Positions 52,572 to 60,907 of a stretch of 64,000 bases of DNA are shown here, in pieces (position 1 is the stretch's first letter; the number at the start of each line of letters is the position of its first letter). A program made the translations under genes and the position numbers. Source of the DNA: Kitasatospora mediocidica KCTC 9733 (GTDB taxonomy: Bacteria > Actinomycetota > Actinomycetes > Streptomycetales > Streptomycetaceae); contig NZ_JQLN01000005.1 of NCBI RefSeq assembly GCF_000744225.1, forward strand, positions 868,001 to 932,000, written 5' to 3'. Under the pieces are notes generated by a model. It was not told the origin of the DNA and searched no databases. It saw only the letters and a program-made list of their open reading frames with translations.

Positions 52572-53448
52572 CGAAGACGACGGTACGGGACCCGTTCAGC
52601 AGCACCCGGTGCTCGCTGTGCCACTTCACCGCGCGGGCGAGTGCCTGGCACTCCACGTCCCGGCCCAGTGCGACCAGCTGGTCCGGCGACACGTCGTGCG
52701 TCACCCGGGCGACCTCCTGCTCGATGATCGGCCCCTCGTCCAGGTCGGCCGTCACGTAGTGCGCGGTCGCACCGATCAGCTTCACGCCCCGGGCGTGCGC
52801 CTGGTGGTACGGCTTGGCGCCCTTGAAGCTCGGCAGGAACGAGTGGTGGATGTTGATCACCCGGCCGGAGAGCGCCTTGCACAGGGTGTCCGACAGCACC
52901 TGCATGTAGCGCGCCAGCACCACCAGCTCCACCCCCTGCGCCTCGACCAGGTCGAGCAGCTGCTGCTCGGCCTGCGCCTTGGTGTCCCGGGTGACCGGCA
53001 GGTGCACGAAGGGGACCCCGTAGGACTCGGTGAGCTCGGCGAAGTCCTCGTGGTTGGAGACCACCGCGGCGATCTCCACCGGCAGCGCGCCGATCCGGGT
53101 GCGGAACAGCAGGTCGTTCAGGCAGTGCCCGAACTTGCTGACCATCAGCACCACCCGCATCCGCTCCGCGCTCGGGTGGATCGCCCAGTCCATCCGGAAC
53201 GAGGCGCCGATCGCGGCGAAGCTGGCCCGCAGCTTGTCGACGCTGACCGGCTGCTCGGCCGAGAAGTGCACCCGCATGAAGAACAGGCCGCTGTCGCTGT
53301 CCCGGTCGCCGAACTGCTGGCTGTCGATGATGTTGCAGCCGGTCATGAACAGGTAGCTGGAGACCGCGTGGACGATCCCCTGCTTGTCGGGACAGGAGAG
53401 GGTCAGCACGTACTGGGTGGGCTCCGCCGGGGCCTGCTGCATTGACAT
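52567..53448 (-). CDS. purU: Formyltetrahydrofolate deformylase
   Basis: The protein is 293 residues from the ATG at 53448 (a second ATG follows two codons later). The N-terminal ACT domain begins YVLTLSCPDKQGIVHAVSSYL. The formyltransferase-like catalytic domain has VINIHHSFLPSFKGAKPYHQ with the conserved Asn and His, and GATAHYVTADLDEGPIIEQ with the catalytic Asp. It hydrolyses 10-formyl-THF to formate and THF, balancing one-carbon pools for purine synthesis. Upstream lies an SCO4402-family gene on the same strand. Confidence 0.95.
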   Translation of the reverse strand: MSMQQAPAEPTQYVLTLSCPDKQGIVHAVSSYLFMTGCNIIDSQQFGDRDSDSGLFFMRVHFSAEQPVSVDKLRASFAAIGASFRMDWAIHPSAERMRVVLMVSKFGHCLNDLLFRTRIGALPVEIAAVVSNHEDFAELTESYGVPFVHLPVTRDTKAQAEQQLLDLVEAQGVELVVLARYMQVLSDTLCKALSGRVINIHHSFLPSFKGAKPYHQAHARGVKLIGATAHYVTADLDEGPIIEQEVARVTHDVSPDQLVALGRDVECQALARAVKWHSEHRVLLNGSRTVVFA

Positions 53449-53515
53449 TGGCCAAGCCTGCCACACGGCGGACCCGGCCCTCACCGCCATGTCAACCCCC
53501 GGACACCCGCTCTCC

Positions 53516-53962
53516 TCAGCCGACCTGGGTGAGGATCCGCAGCACCTCCAGCGAGCGCGGCGGCGCCGCGGGGTCCTCGCCGTCGTTGGCCGCCAGCAGG
53601 CGGTGCGCGTCGGCGGCGGCGCGCACCGCCTCCGGCCAGTCGGGGTGCGCGAGGTAGGTGGTGGCCGGGGCGTCCGCCCCCACCTCGTGCAGGATGCGCA
53701 GCACTCGCAGCACCGCGGCGTCGACCAGCGCGGCCTCGTCCGCGTCGCGGACCACCGTGCCGATGTACTTCTCGGCCGACCAGCGGTCCAGCCAGCTGTC
53801 CTCGACGAGGCGGTAGACGGCATCGGTGACGTCACCGAAGCCGTCCCGGCCGGCCACCCAGTAGTCCTGCTGGAAGACCGGGTCGGCAAGCATGTGCAGG
53901 GCGGAGCGCAACCGGGCGCGCCAGCGCCACCAGGGCAGATCGTTGAGCGGCATGCCGCCCAT
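53516..53962 (-). CDS. SCO4402-family protein of unknown function
   Basis: The protein is 148 residues from the ATG at 53962; an ATG 24 codons earlier (54034) adds a Ser/Arg-rich tail and is less likely given how I recall homologues starting (MGGMPLND). It is a conserved actinobacterial protein: WWRWRARLRSALHMLADPVFQQDYW, GFGDVTDAVYRLVEDSWLD, then a helical C-terminus ending APPRSLEVLRILTQ. It is all-helical and cytoplasmic. It lies 67 bp upstream of purU on the same strand. Confidence 0.8.
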   Translation of the reverse strand: MGGMPLNDLPWWRWRARLRSALHMLADPVFQQDYWVAGRDGFGDVTDAVYRLVEDSWLDRWSAEKYIGTVVRDADEAALVDAAVLRVLRILHEVGADAPATTYLAHPDWPEAVRAAADAHRLLAANDGEDPAAPPRSLEVLRILTQVG

Positions 53963-54208
53963 CGTGCTGGAGCGGCGCCCCGTACGAGAAGGGTTTCGAG
54001 CAGACCTGTCCGAAGATTCTGTGCTGAACGCCATGGCAAGGGATCGTACGTTCCGGTCGAGTGCGAGTTCTACACGCGTCCACCCCTGGAGTTCCCGACG
54101 GGTTGTCCGCCCGTTCGCCTGGCCGCCCTCCGGCCGTGCAGCGCCGCGTCAAGGCTGGAGCCTTCGCTGGTGCTGCCGAGGGGGCCCAGCTCAGCAGGGA
54201 AGGCCGAG

Positions 54209-55474
54209 ATGACGCCCGTTCCGCGCCACCGCACCGCCGCCTCGCTCGCCGCCGCGGCCGTATTGCTCCCCGCGTTACTCTCCACCTCCGCCTGTGGCGG
54301 CCCCGCGGACGCCGCCAGCGGCAGGGGGGACGTCACCGTGATGACCTGGTCCCCGTCCGACACCGGGACCGCCGACCGGCCCGGCATGACAGAGCTGGCC
54401 CAGGCGATCGGCCGCGGCATCGACGACCAGGGCGGCCTGGCCGGCCACCAGATCAAGGTGCTCACCTGTAACGAACACAACACCGCCGACGGCGCCACGG
54501 CGTGCGCCAAGCAGGCGGTGGACGCGAACGTGGTCGCGGTGATCGGCTCCTACAGCCAGTTCGGCGACAGCTTCATGCCCGCGCTGGAGGGCGCCGGCAT
54601 CCCCTACCTGGGCGGCTACGGCCTCTCCTCCCCCGAGTTCACCAGCCCGGTCTCCTACCCCGTGGACGGCGGCCTGCCCGCGCTGGTCGCGGGCAGCGGA
54701 CGGCAGCTGGTCGCGGCGGGCTGCCACGGCGTCTCGCTGATCCGCCCGGACACCCCCGCCGGGGACGGCCTGGTCGGCGTGCTGGCCGGCGCGCTCAAGC
54801 CGGCAGGCGTCAAGCTGCTGGACGTACCGGCCCAGGAGAAGTCCACCGACTACACCGGGACCGCGCAGAAGGCGATCGGCGACGACCGGGCCGGCAACTG
54901 CGTCACCGCCGCCCTGAGCCCGGTGCCCACCCAGACCCTGCTGGACTCGTTCCGCCGGATGCCGCACACCGACACCCGGCTGGCCTCGGTGGTGGGGAGC
55001 GTCCAGCAGTCGGTGGTGGACTCCACCGGCGGCGACGGCGGCCCGCTGGGCGGCGCGTACGTGACCGGCTGGTACCCGCCGGAGTCGTCCACCGTCTGGG
55101 CCCCGCTGCGCACCACGCTGCTGAAGTACGCGGACGGCCAGGCCCAGGTCGACGACGCGGACCCGGGCGTGCAGACCACCTGGGTCGCCTACCAGGTCTT
55201 CCAGCAGGCGATCGACAAGCTGTCCGGGCAGCCGGTGACCCCGAAGGCGCTGCGCGGCGTGCTGGACAGCGGCGACCAGTTCACCACCGGCGGCGCCACC
55301 CCGCCGCTGAACTGGGGGCTCACCAACATGCTCGCGAGCGCGAGCGCGCCGCGGCTGGTGAACACCTCGGTCACCTTCCAGCAGGTGCAGGGCGGCCGGC
55401 TGGTCGCCCAGCAGCCGGGGTTCGTGGACGTCCGCTGGGTGCTGACCGGCGGCAAGCCCCCGGCCGGGTCCTGA
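54209..55474 (+). CDS. Branched-chain amino acid-type ABC substrate-binding lipoprotein (orphan)
   Basis: The protein is 421 residues from the ATG at 54209 with AGGGAAGG upstream. A signal peptide ends in SACG with Cys29 as the probable lipid-modified residue; the -3 position is Thr, an imperfect lipobox. The periplasmic-binding fold of the leucine/amide type follows: GGLAGHQIKVLTCNEHNTADGATACAKQAV and YTGTAQKAIGDD. It should bind a ligand outside the membrane. No permease or ATPase gene accompanies it, and it ends at a hairpin, so it is a stand-alone receptor or borrows a transporter. Confidence 0.87.
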   Translation: MTPVPRHRTAASLAAAAVLLPALLSTSACGGPADAASGRGDVTVMTWSPSDTGTADRPGMTELAQAIGRGIDDQGGLAGHQIKVLTCNEHNTADGATACAKQAVDANVVAVIGSYSQFGDSFMPALEGAGIPYLGGYGLSSPEFTSPVSYPVDGGLPALVAGSGRQLVAAGCHGVSLIRPDTPAGDGLVGVLAGALKPAGVKLLDVPAQEKSTDYTGTAQKAIGDDRAGNCVTAALSPVPTQTLLDSFRRMPHTDTRLASVVGSVQQSVVDSTGGDGGPLGGAYVTGWYPPESSTVWAPLRTTLLKYADGQAQVDDADPGVQTTWVAYQVFQQAIDKLSGQPVTPKALRGVLDSGDQFTTGGATPPLNWGLTNMLASASAPRLVNTSVTFQQVQGGRLVAQQPGFVDVRWVLTGGKPPAGS

Positions 55475-55523
55475 CACCATCCGGTAGCACGCGGCCGGTG
55501 GCACCCGGCCGGTAACACCCGCG

Positions 55524-55555
55524 CAGCGCGCCGTACGGCTTCGTACAGCGCGCTG
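55524..55555. terminator. Bidirectional terminator hairpin
   Basis: CAGCGCGC and GCGCGCTG close an inner GTAC/GTAC pairing around a small loop, between convergent genes ending at 55474 and 55565. Confidence 0.75.
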
Positions 55556-55564
55556 TCCGTGCGC

Positions 55565-56836
55565 TCAGAGCTGGGTGTCGCCCAGCGACTGGAGGCCCGC
55601 CTGGCTCGCGATCGCGTTCCACAGCGTGGAGGCCTGCTTCTTCGCCGTGCTCGCGGTGCCGCTCGCCTGGTCACCCGCCGTGTGGTGGGCGTTGTCCTGC
55701 GGCTTGGCCGGGTCGCAGCCCGCCACCAGGTCGCCGGCCCAGGCCGCGTACGCGTCGTCGGCACTCGCCGAGGCCTGCCAGGCCTGGTTGAGCTGGTCGA
55801 CCAGCTGCGACCCGGTCGGCAGCTTGTCCACCTTGAGCGCGGCCAGGCTGGTCAGCAGCTGACGGCGCTGGGCGGCGGCCTGGGTGAGCGCCGTCTGGTC
55901 GTCCGGCAGCTTGTCGCAGTTCTTGATCGAGGAGACCGCCCCGATCACGGCCTGACGGCTGGCGTTCGCCGTACCGAGCAAGGTGGAGAGCGCCTGCGCC
56001 TGGGTGGTCGCCTCGGGGCTCAGCGCGGACGGGCTGCCGGTGCCCGTGGACTTGCTCGCGGACGTCTTCGGGGAGCCGCTGGCGGCCGGGTGGCTCTTGC
56101 CCGGGCTGCTGCTCCCGCCGCTCAGCAGCACGCCGACCAGGATGCCGCCGAGCGCGCAGGCCGCCACCACCCCGCCGATGACCACCTTGCGCGAGGGACG
56201 GCCCTCGCCGCCCCGCTCGCCCGCGCCCTGGCCGGGGTACCGGCCCAGCTGCGCGGTCTGCTCCGCGAAGGGCTGCTGGCCCCCGTACGACTGGCCGCCG
56301 AAGCCCTGCTGCCCGCCGTAGGACGGCGGCGGGGGCTGCTGCTGGCCGCCGTACGACTGGTGCTCGTAGGACTGCTGCGGCTCATAGGACTGCTGCGGCT
56401 GCTCGCCGTAGGACTGCTGGCCCCCGAAGGACTGGCCGCCGAAGCTCTGCTGCCCGCCGTAGGACGGCGGCGGGGGCTGCTGCTGCTCGCCGAACGGATG
56501 CCCGCCACCGGCCCCGGCGCCGGGGTCGCCGGTCGGGTACGGCGGCAGGTACTGGGTCTCCGGTGCCGGCTCGGGGACGGCTCCCCCGGTGCCGTACGCC
56601 GCGGGCTGCTCGCCCCACGGCGCGCCGCCTGCGGGCTGGGCCGGCGTGCCGGGTCCCGGACCGTAGTACTCGGGTCCGCTCTGGGTGCCCTGGCTGCCCT
56701 GGGCGCCCGGCGGGGGGCCCGGCGGGGCGAACGGGGGCGGCTGCTGGGCCGGGGACTCCCCGGACGCCGGTTCCGGCCGGAACAGGTCGTCCAGGTTGAA
56801 GTCACCGGAATTGGGATACGAGCGGCGCTGGCTCAA
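55565..56836 (-). CDS. Single-pass membrane protein with Q/G/S/Y/P low-complexity cytoplasmic domain
   Basis: The protein is 423 residues from a TTG at 56836 with GTGAGGA 6 nt upstream. Residues 1-215 are disordered: first Pro/Gly-rich, then repeats such as SYGGQQSFGGQSFGGQQSYG (about 125-190). One membrane helix (VVIGGVVAACALGGILVGVLL, about 220-240) leads to a Ser/Thr/Lys stalk. A helical extracytoplasmic domain with two Cys (IKNCDKL, VAGCDPA) follows. Similar proteins are widespread in Streptomyces without known function. The N-terminal composition resembles phase-separating low-complexity domains, which is an inference. Confidence 0.82.
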   Translation of the reverse strand: MSQRRSYPNSGDFNLDDLFRPEPASGESPAQQPPPFAPPGPPPGAQGSQGTQSGPEYYGPGPGTPAQPAGGAPWGEQPAAYGTGGAVPEPAPETQYLPPYPTGDPGAGAGGGHPFGEQQQPPPPSYGGQQSFGGQSFGGQQSYGEQPQQSYEPQQSYEHQSYGGQQQPPPPSYGGQQGFGGQSYGGQQPFAEQTAQLGRYPGQGAGERGGEGRPSRKVVIGGVVAACALGGILVGVLLSGGSSSPGKSHPAASGSPKTSASKSTGTGSPSALSPEATTQAQALSTLLGTANASRQAVIGAVSSIKNCDKLPDDQTALTQAAAQRRQLLTSLAALKVDKLPTGSQLVDQLNQAWQASASADDAYAAWAGDLVAGCDPAKPQDNAHHTAGDQASGTASTAKKQASTLWNAIASQAGLQSLGDTQL

Positions 56837-57203
56837 CGCGATTCCTCACCTGTGCACGGCCGCGAGCACACCAGGACAGCCAGGGACGACCGAACGGCCT
56901 TTCGCCGCCTGCCCTGTCTTTCCGGTATCCGCACCCGGGCCTTCCTCGGTTCTTCCGCGCGCTCGCTGTGACGGCGGACCACTGCTGCTGGTTTCTTCGG
57001 AACGTCCTACCCACGCTACCGGTTCACCGTCACGGGTGACTACGCGGGCAGGTGTTCCCCTCGTCGCATCCGGTCGACAACCAGTCAACCTCCGGTCACC
57101 GGGCCCCCGTCGTCGCCACCCGGTCACCGGCGTCCGTTCAGCGGACGCTCAGCGGACGCCGGTCGGACGCCCAGCGCCTGCTCAGCACCCGCTCAGCACT
57201 CGC
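56837..57203. other. Promoter region of the low-complexity protein and 3' region of the NsdA-like gene
   Basis: This 367-bp gap has no supported gene. It contains the hairpin at 57127-57162, several CGGACGC and GCTCAGC direct repeats near 57140-57200, and presumably the promoter of the downstream minus-strand gene, which I cannot pinpoint. Confidence 0.4.
57127..57162 (-). terminator. Terminator-like hairpin after the NsdA-like gene
   Basis: A perfect 10-bp stem, CCGGCGTCCG/CGGACGCCGG, with a 16-nt loop starts 42 bp beyond the stop on the minus strand. Confidence 0.6.
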
Positions 57204-58580
57204 TCACGCCGCCTCCGCGTCCGCCCGCTGCTGGAACTCGCGGACCACCCGGTGGTCCCGGAACGGCTCCAACCTGCGCCGGAACTCGTCCAGGTACTCC
57301 ACGCCACGGTTCGAGCGCAGCCCGTTGAGCAGCCGGACCGCCTGCGCCCCGGTCTCGCAGGCCCGCTCGATCTCGCGCTGCTGGAGCTGCGCGGTGGCGA
57401 GCAGCACCAGGTCCACCGCCCGCCGCCGGACCCGGGTCACCGGGTGCAGGTCCAGGGCGATCCGGGCCTGCCGCTCGGCCTGCCTGCCCTGTTCGAGGTC
57501 GCGGTAGCAGTGCGCCAACTCGTCGGCCAGGTAGGCCTCGTCGAAGTGCGCGATCCAGTCCGGATCGTCCTCGGGCTTGCGCTGCTCCATCGCCTCCACG
57601 GCCCGCGCGGCGACCAGCTCGCAGGAGCGCGCGTCGCCGAGCAGCGCGTGGCCGCGCGCCTCGGCGGCGTAGAACATCGCCATCGCCGTCGGGGTGGCCA
57701 CCGAACGGGCGCCCTCCTGGGCCGCCCTGGCCAGTTGGGCGATCTCGCGCGGGTTGCCGAGGGTGGCCGCCAGGTGGCTCATCGAGGCCGCCAGGACGTA
57801 CCCGCCGTAGCCGCGGTCGTCGGCCGCCTGGGCCAGGCGCAGCGCCTGGATGTAGTAGCGCTGGGCGAGGCCGGGTTGCCCGGTGTCCACCGCCATGTAG
57901 CCGGCCAGTTCGGTCAGCCTGGCGACCGCGGCGAACAACTGACGCCCGGTCTCCTCCCGGTAGCCGCCGCCGAGCAGGCCGGAGACCACGCTGTTCAGGT
58001 AGTGCACCACCACCGGCCGGACGTGCCCGCTGCCGAACCGGTGGTCGAGGTCGACCAGCATCTCGGTGGTCGCCCGGATCGCGGCGACGTCGGACAGGCC
58101 GACCCGGGGGCCGCCGGTGCGGGCCACCACCGGGTCGGGCGGGGTGATCAGCCAGTCCCGGCTGGGTTCCACCAGCGCGGAGGCCGCCACCGTGGCGCCG
58201 TTGAGGAAGTCGCGGCGGCTGACGTCGCTGCGCCAGAGCTCGCAGACCTGTTCCAGCGCACCGCTCAGCGTGGCGGCGAACTGGAGTCCGACGCCCGAGG
58301 TGAGGTTCTTGCCGTCGGCCATCCCGATCTCGTCGACGGTGACACCCCGGCCGAGTTTGCGGCCGAGCGCCTCGGCGATCACCGACGGCGCCTGGCCGCG
58401 CGGTTGCTGGCCGCGCAGCCAGCGCGCGACCGAGGTCTTGTCATAGCGCAGGTCGAGCCCGTGTTCGGCTCCGCAGAGGTTGACCCGGCGGGCGAGTCCC
58501 GCGTTGGAGCAGCTCGCCTCCTGGATCAGCGACTGCAGACGCTCGTTGGGCTGTCGTGCGACGAGTGGTCTCGCGGCCAT
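57204..58580 (-). CDS. NsdA-like regulator (HTH-like N-terminus plus TPR-like repeats)
   Basis: The protein is 458 residues with an ATG start. The N-terminal 90 residues contain CSNAGLARRVNLCGAEHGLD and KTSVARWLRGQQPRGQAP, the conserved helix-turn-helix-like region of NsdA. Long alpha-helical repeats follow with RLTELAGYMAVDTGQPGLAQ and ELAHCYRDLEQGRQAERQA. NsdA in S. coelicolor negatively affects sporulation and antibiotic production; this protein may be NsdA or a paralogue. It is divergent from a prim-pol-like gene across 439 bp. Confidence 0.82.
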   Translation of the reverse strand: MAARPLVARQPNERLQSLIQEASCSNAGLARRVNLCGAEHGLDLRYDKTSVARWLRGQQPRGQAPSVIAEALGRKLGRGVTVDEIGMADGKNLTSGVGLQFAATLSGALEQVCELWRSDVSRRDFLNGATVAASALVEPSRDWLITPPDPVVARTGGPRVGLSDVAAIRATTEMLVDLDHRFGSGHVRPVVVHYLNSVVSGLLGGGYREETGRQLFAAVARLTELAGYMAVDTGQPGLAQRYYIQALRLAQAADDRGYGGYVLAASMSHLAATLGNPREIAQLARAAQEGARSVATPTAMAMFYAAEARGHALLGDARSCELVAARAVEAMEQRKPEDDPDWIAHFDEAYLADELAHCYRDLEQGRQAERQARIALDLHPVTRVRRRAVDLVLLATAQLQQREIERACETGAQAVRLLNGLRSNRGVEYLDEFRRRLEPFRDHRVVREFQQRADAEAA

Positions 58581-59019
58581 GGGCTTCGCCTCCCCAGCGC
58601 CCGCCGGCTCTGGCCGTCGGGCGTCGATTCTGCTGCTCTGATGCCGACCGCCTGTCGTCCGAAGTCCGATGTCCGGCAGACTCGCGGCGCGCCGACTACC
58701 CGGCCAGTGCAGGAACTTGAGGCCAGGTTAGCGATCAACAACACCATCGGGATACCCATGCGGACGACCTGTTCCCCATGCGCGCCCTCAAAAATGCTTC
58801 TGTGCGCCCCCGTTGCGCCCACCGTCCGGCAGCTGCCGAACGCCACCCCGACGCAGTCCCAACGCCCGGCGTACGCCAGGTTGCGCGCCAGGTCGCGCCA
58901 TCCCCCCGGGGAGTTCCCGGCCCACCCGCCGCTCACCGGTTCGGGTGACATTCCGCGCTCGCGGCAGACCACCCGGCGCCCGCCCGTAACCCGCTCCACG
59001 GCCGGTAGTTGAGCAGCAC
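58581..59019. other. Divergent intergenic region between the NsdA-like and prim-pol-like genes
   Basis: This 439-bp region holds no gene I can support. The centre (about 58730-58800) is relatively A/T-rich and likely contains both promoters. A minus-strand frame from about 58756 reads through the NsdA-like start in another frame and looks like chance. Confidence 0.45.
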
Positions 59020-59760
59020 GTGGAAGAGACCCCCGGAGCCCCGGCACAGGGCAGTGACGGCAAACCGATCCCCCAGCTCCTGACCGAGGCGGTCAGATAC
59101 GCGGAGGAGCGGCACTGGGAGGTCGTGCCCGGCAGCTGGCTGATCGACGACGACGGCCCGCTGCGCTGCTCCTGCGGCGATCCGCACTGCCCCCTGCCGG
59201 GCGCCCACCCCACCACCGAGGACTGGCGCCGCCGGGCCAGCGCGGGCCCCGGCGTGGTCCGCCGCTGGTGGACGGAGAACCCGCAGGCCTCGATCCTGCT
59301 GCCGACCGGGCGCTCGTTCGACGTGCTGGACGTGCCCGAGATGGCCGGCTGCCTCGCGCTGGCCCGGATGGAGCGGATGGGCCTGCAGCTCGGCCCGGTG
59401 GTCGCCGCCCCGCCCGCACCGGGTCTGGCCGGACCGCACGGCCAGACCGGGCGCCGGTTGCTCTTCCTGGTGCTGCCCGGGGTGCTGGCCAAGCTTCCGG
59501 ACATGCTCCGCGGCCTCGGCTGGGGACCCGGCCGGCTGGACCTGCTGGCGCGCGGCGAGGGCGACTGGATCGTCGCGCCGCCGTCCCGGGTCGGCCCGTA
59601 CAGCTTCGCGCAGTGGGCGCTGGCGCCGTCCGAGCTGAACCGCTGGCTGCCGGACACCGCCGAGCTGATCCGCCCGCTGGCCTACGCCTGCGGACGGGAG
59701 GCGCCCGCCTCGCGGATCGCCCAGCCCGCCCCGCCCTCCCAGCCGGCCGCGGTGCGCTGA
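59020..59760 (+). CDS. Bifunctional DNA primase/polymerase-like protein, probably inactive
   Basis: The protein is 246 residues from a GTG. It resembles the N-terminal prim-pol domain: AVRYAEERHWEVVPGSWL, then the zinc-type motif CSCGDPHCPLPGAHP, and ASILLPTGRSFDVLDVPEMAG where active enzymes carry a D-x-D metal motif. Here the motif reads DVP, so one catalytic Asp is missing. A later GRRLLFLVLPG stretch and GDWIVAPPS match the family. No helicase domain follows. A perfect 16-bp terminator comes right after. A regulatory or structural role is more likely than priming. Confidence 0.78.
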   Translation: MEETPGAPAQGSDGKPIPQLLTEAVRYAEERHWEVVPGSWLIDDDGPLRCSCGDPHCPLPGAHPTTEDWRRRASAGPGVVRRWWTENPQASILLPTGRSFDVLDVPEMAGCLALARMERMGLQLGPVVAAPPAPGLAGPHGQTGRRLLFLVLPGVLAKLPDMLRGLGWGPGRLDLLARGEGDWIVAPPSRVGPYSFAQWALAPSELNRWLPDTAELIRPLAYACGREAPASRIAQPAPPSQPAAVR

Positions 59761-59780
59761 CGCGGCGTCATCAGCCGCCT

Positions 59781-59815
59781 CCGACGGTGGACCTGGCCTC
59801 CAGGTCCACCGTCGG
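59781..59815 (+). terminator. Terminator of the prim-pol-like gene
   Basis: A perfect 16-bp stem, CCGACGGTGGACCTGG/CCAGGTCCACCGTCGG, with a 3-nt loop CCT lies 20 bp after the stop. Confidence 0.85.
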
Positions 59816-60082
59816 CATGCCCGCTTCCGGCCCACCCGGACGGCACACCTCCGGATAAGACACCGATGTACCCGGCGTTCGGCCGGGCAAGCCGCTCGTA
59901 CGAGTGACAGCACTCAAGGATTGCCATGATCGACCGAGGGGATGAATTGCTCCGAGAGGGGACGGCGCAAAAGCACAGGAAAGGGGCAGTCAGGGAGTCG
60001 GCGAGAGCGGGGGGAAACAGGGGCCGGGGGAGCCGGAGGGGACGCCAGGACGGGGAAGCCGGGCGTGGCACGGAGGGGATGC
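59816..60082. other. Gene-free G-rich region
   Basis: No gene is supported here. From about 59990 the + strand becomes strongly purine- and G-rich, leading into the G-run cluster at 60083-60126. Confidence 0.45.
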
Positions 60083-60126
60083 GGGGGGACGGGAGGGAAC
60101 GGGGGGGCGGGGTGGGAAACGCGGGG
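60083..60126 (+). other. Potential G-quadruplex cluster
   Basis: Seven G-runs of 3-7 bases are separated by 1-6 nt on the + strand (6, 3, 3, 7, 4, 3 and 4 Gs), satisfying the common G4 pattern several times over. It lies 90-130 bp downstream of dmdR1 on the template side. Confidence 0.6.
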
Positions 60127-60150
60127 CCCGGCACGTGGGGACGTGCCGGG
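60127..60150 (-). terminator. Terminator hairpin after dmdR1
   Basis: A perfect 10-bp stem, CCCGGCACGT/ACGTGCCGGG, with a 4-nt loop lies 65 bp beyond the dmdR1 stop. Confidence 0.65.
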
Positions 60151-60198
60151 CTCCGCTGCCATGCCGAAGCCGTGCCAGTGCCGCGTAACGCCCTAGGG

Positions 60199-60226
60199 GA
60201 TCAGCACTGGGCGATCAGCACTGGGC
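60199..60226. repeat. Duplicated 14-bp unit at the dmdR1 stop
   Basis: GATCAGCACTGGGC is present twice without a gap (60199-60212, 60213-60226). The second copy contains the dmdR1 stop codon (60215-60217). Confidence 0.85.
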
Positions 60227-60907
60227 GACGAAGACGTGCGCCGCGATGTCCTTGCCGAGCTCCGCCGCACTCTCGCCACTGCCCACAAGCACGCCGCCGA
60301 CGGCCGCCGAGACCCGGACGGTCGCTCCGGGACGGATCCCGGCCTGCCGCAGCCGCAGCATCAGCGCCTCGTCCGTCTGGATCGGCTCACCGATCCGGCG
60401 CACCACCACGTCGGCGCCCTCGCCACCGGGCTGCAGCGCGTCCAGGGTCACCAGCGCGGAGTCGAAGCCCTCGCCCTCGGCCTTGGTGTCGCCGAGCTCG
60501 TCGAGGCCGGGGATCGGGTTGCCGTACGGCGACTGGGTGGGGTGCCCGAGCATCGCCAGCACCTTCTTCTCCACCGTCTCGCTCATCACGTGCTCCCAGC
60601 GACAGGCCTCCTCGTGCACCTGCTCCCACTCCAGGCCGATCACGTCCACGAGCAGACACTCGGCGATGCGGTGCTTGCGCATCACCCGCACGGCCAGCCG
60701 CCGGCCCTCCTCGGTGAGCTCCAGGTGACGGTCCCCCGCGACCTGGAGCAGGCCGTCGCGCTCCATCCGGCCCACGGTCTGGCTGACCGTGGGGCCGCTC
60801 TGCTCCAGGCGCTCGGCGATCCGGGCGCGCATCGGGTTGATGCCCTCTTCCTCCAGCTCCAGAATGGTGCGAAGGTACATCTCAGTCGTGTCGATCAGCC
60901 CAGACAT
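60215..60907 (-). CDS. dmdR1: DtxR/IdeR-type iron-dependent repressor
   Basis: The protein is 230 residues from the ATG at 60907. It has an N-terminal winged helix (MYLRTILELEEEG, RIAERLEQSGPTVSQTVGRME). The dimerisation domain carries metal ligands in KHRIAECLLVDVIG and EEACRWEHVMSE (Cys, Glu and His of the primary site). The C-terminal SH3-like domain ends VGSGESAAELGKDIAAHVFV. With Fe2+ it represses siderophore and iron uptake genes by binding iron boxes. Position next to the SIS gene matches S. coelicolor dmdR1 as I recall it. The opposite strand is open for most of its length (see adm). Confidence 0.93.
   Translation of the reverse strand: MSGLIDTTEMYLRTILELEEEGINPMRARIAERLEQSGPTVSQTVGRMERDGLLQVAGDRHLELTEEGRRLAVRVMRKHRIAECLLVDVIGLEWEQVHEEACRWEHVMSETVEKKVLAMLGHPTQSPYGNPIPGLDELGDTKAEGEGFDSALVTLDALQPGGEGADVVVRRIGEPIQTDEALMLRLRQAGIRPGATVRVSAAVGGVLVGSGESAAELGKDIAAHVFVAQC

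Noticed and set aside
58526..58756. Small minus-strand frame starting with a hydrophobic MVLLIANLASSSC-like end
   Set aside because: It runs into the NsdA-like gene in another frame, has no ribosome binding site and is probably chance in a promoter region.
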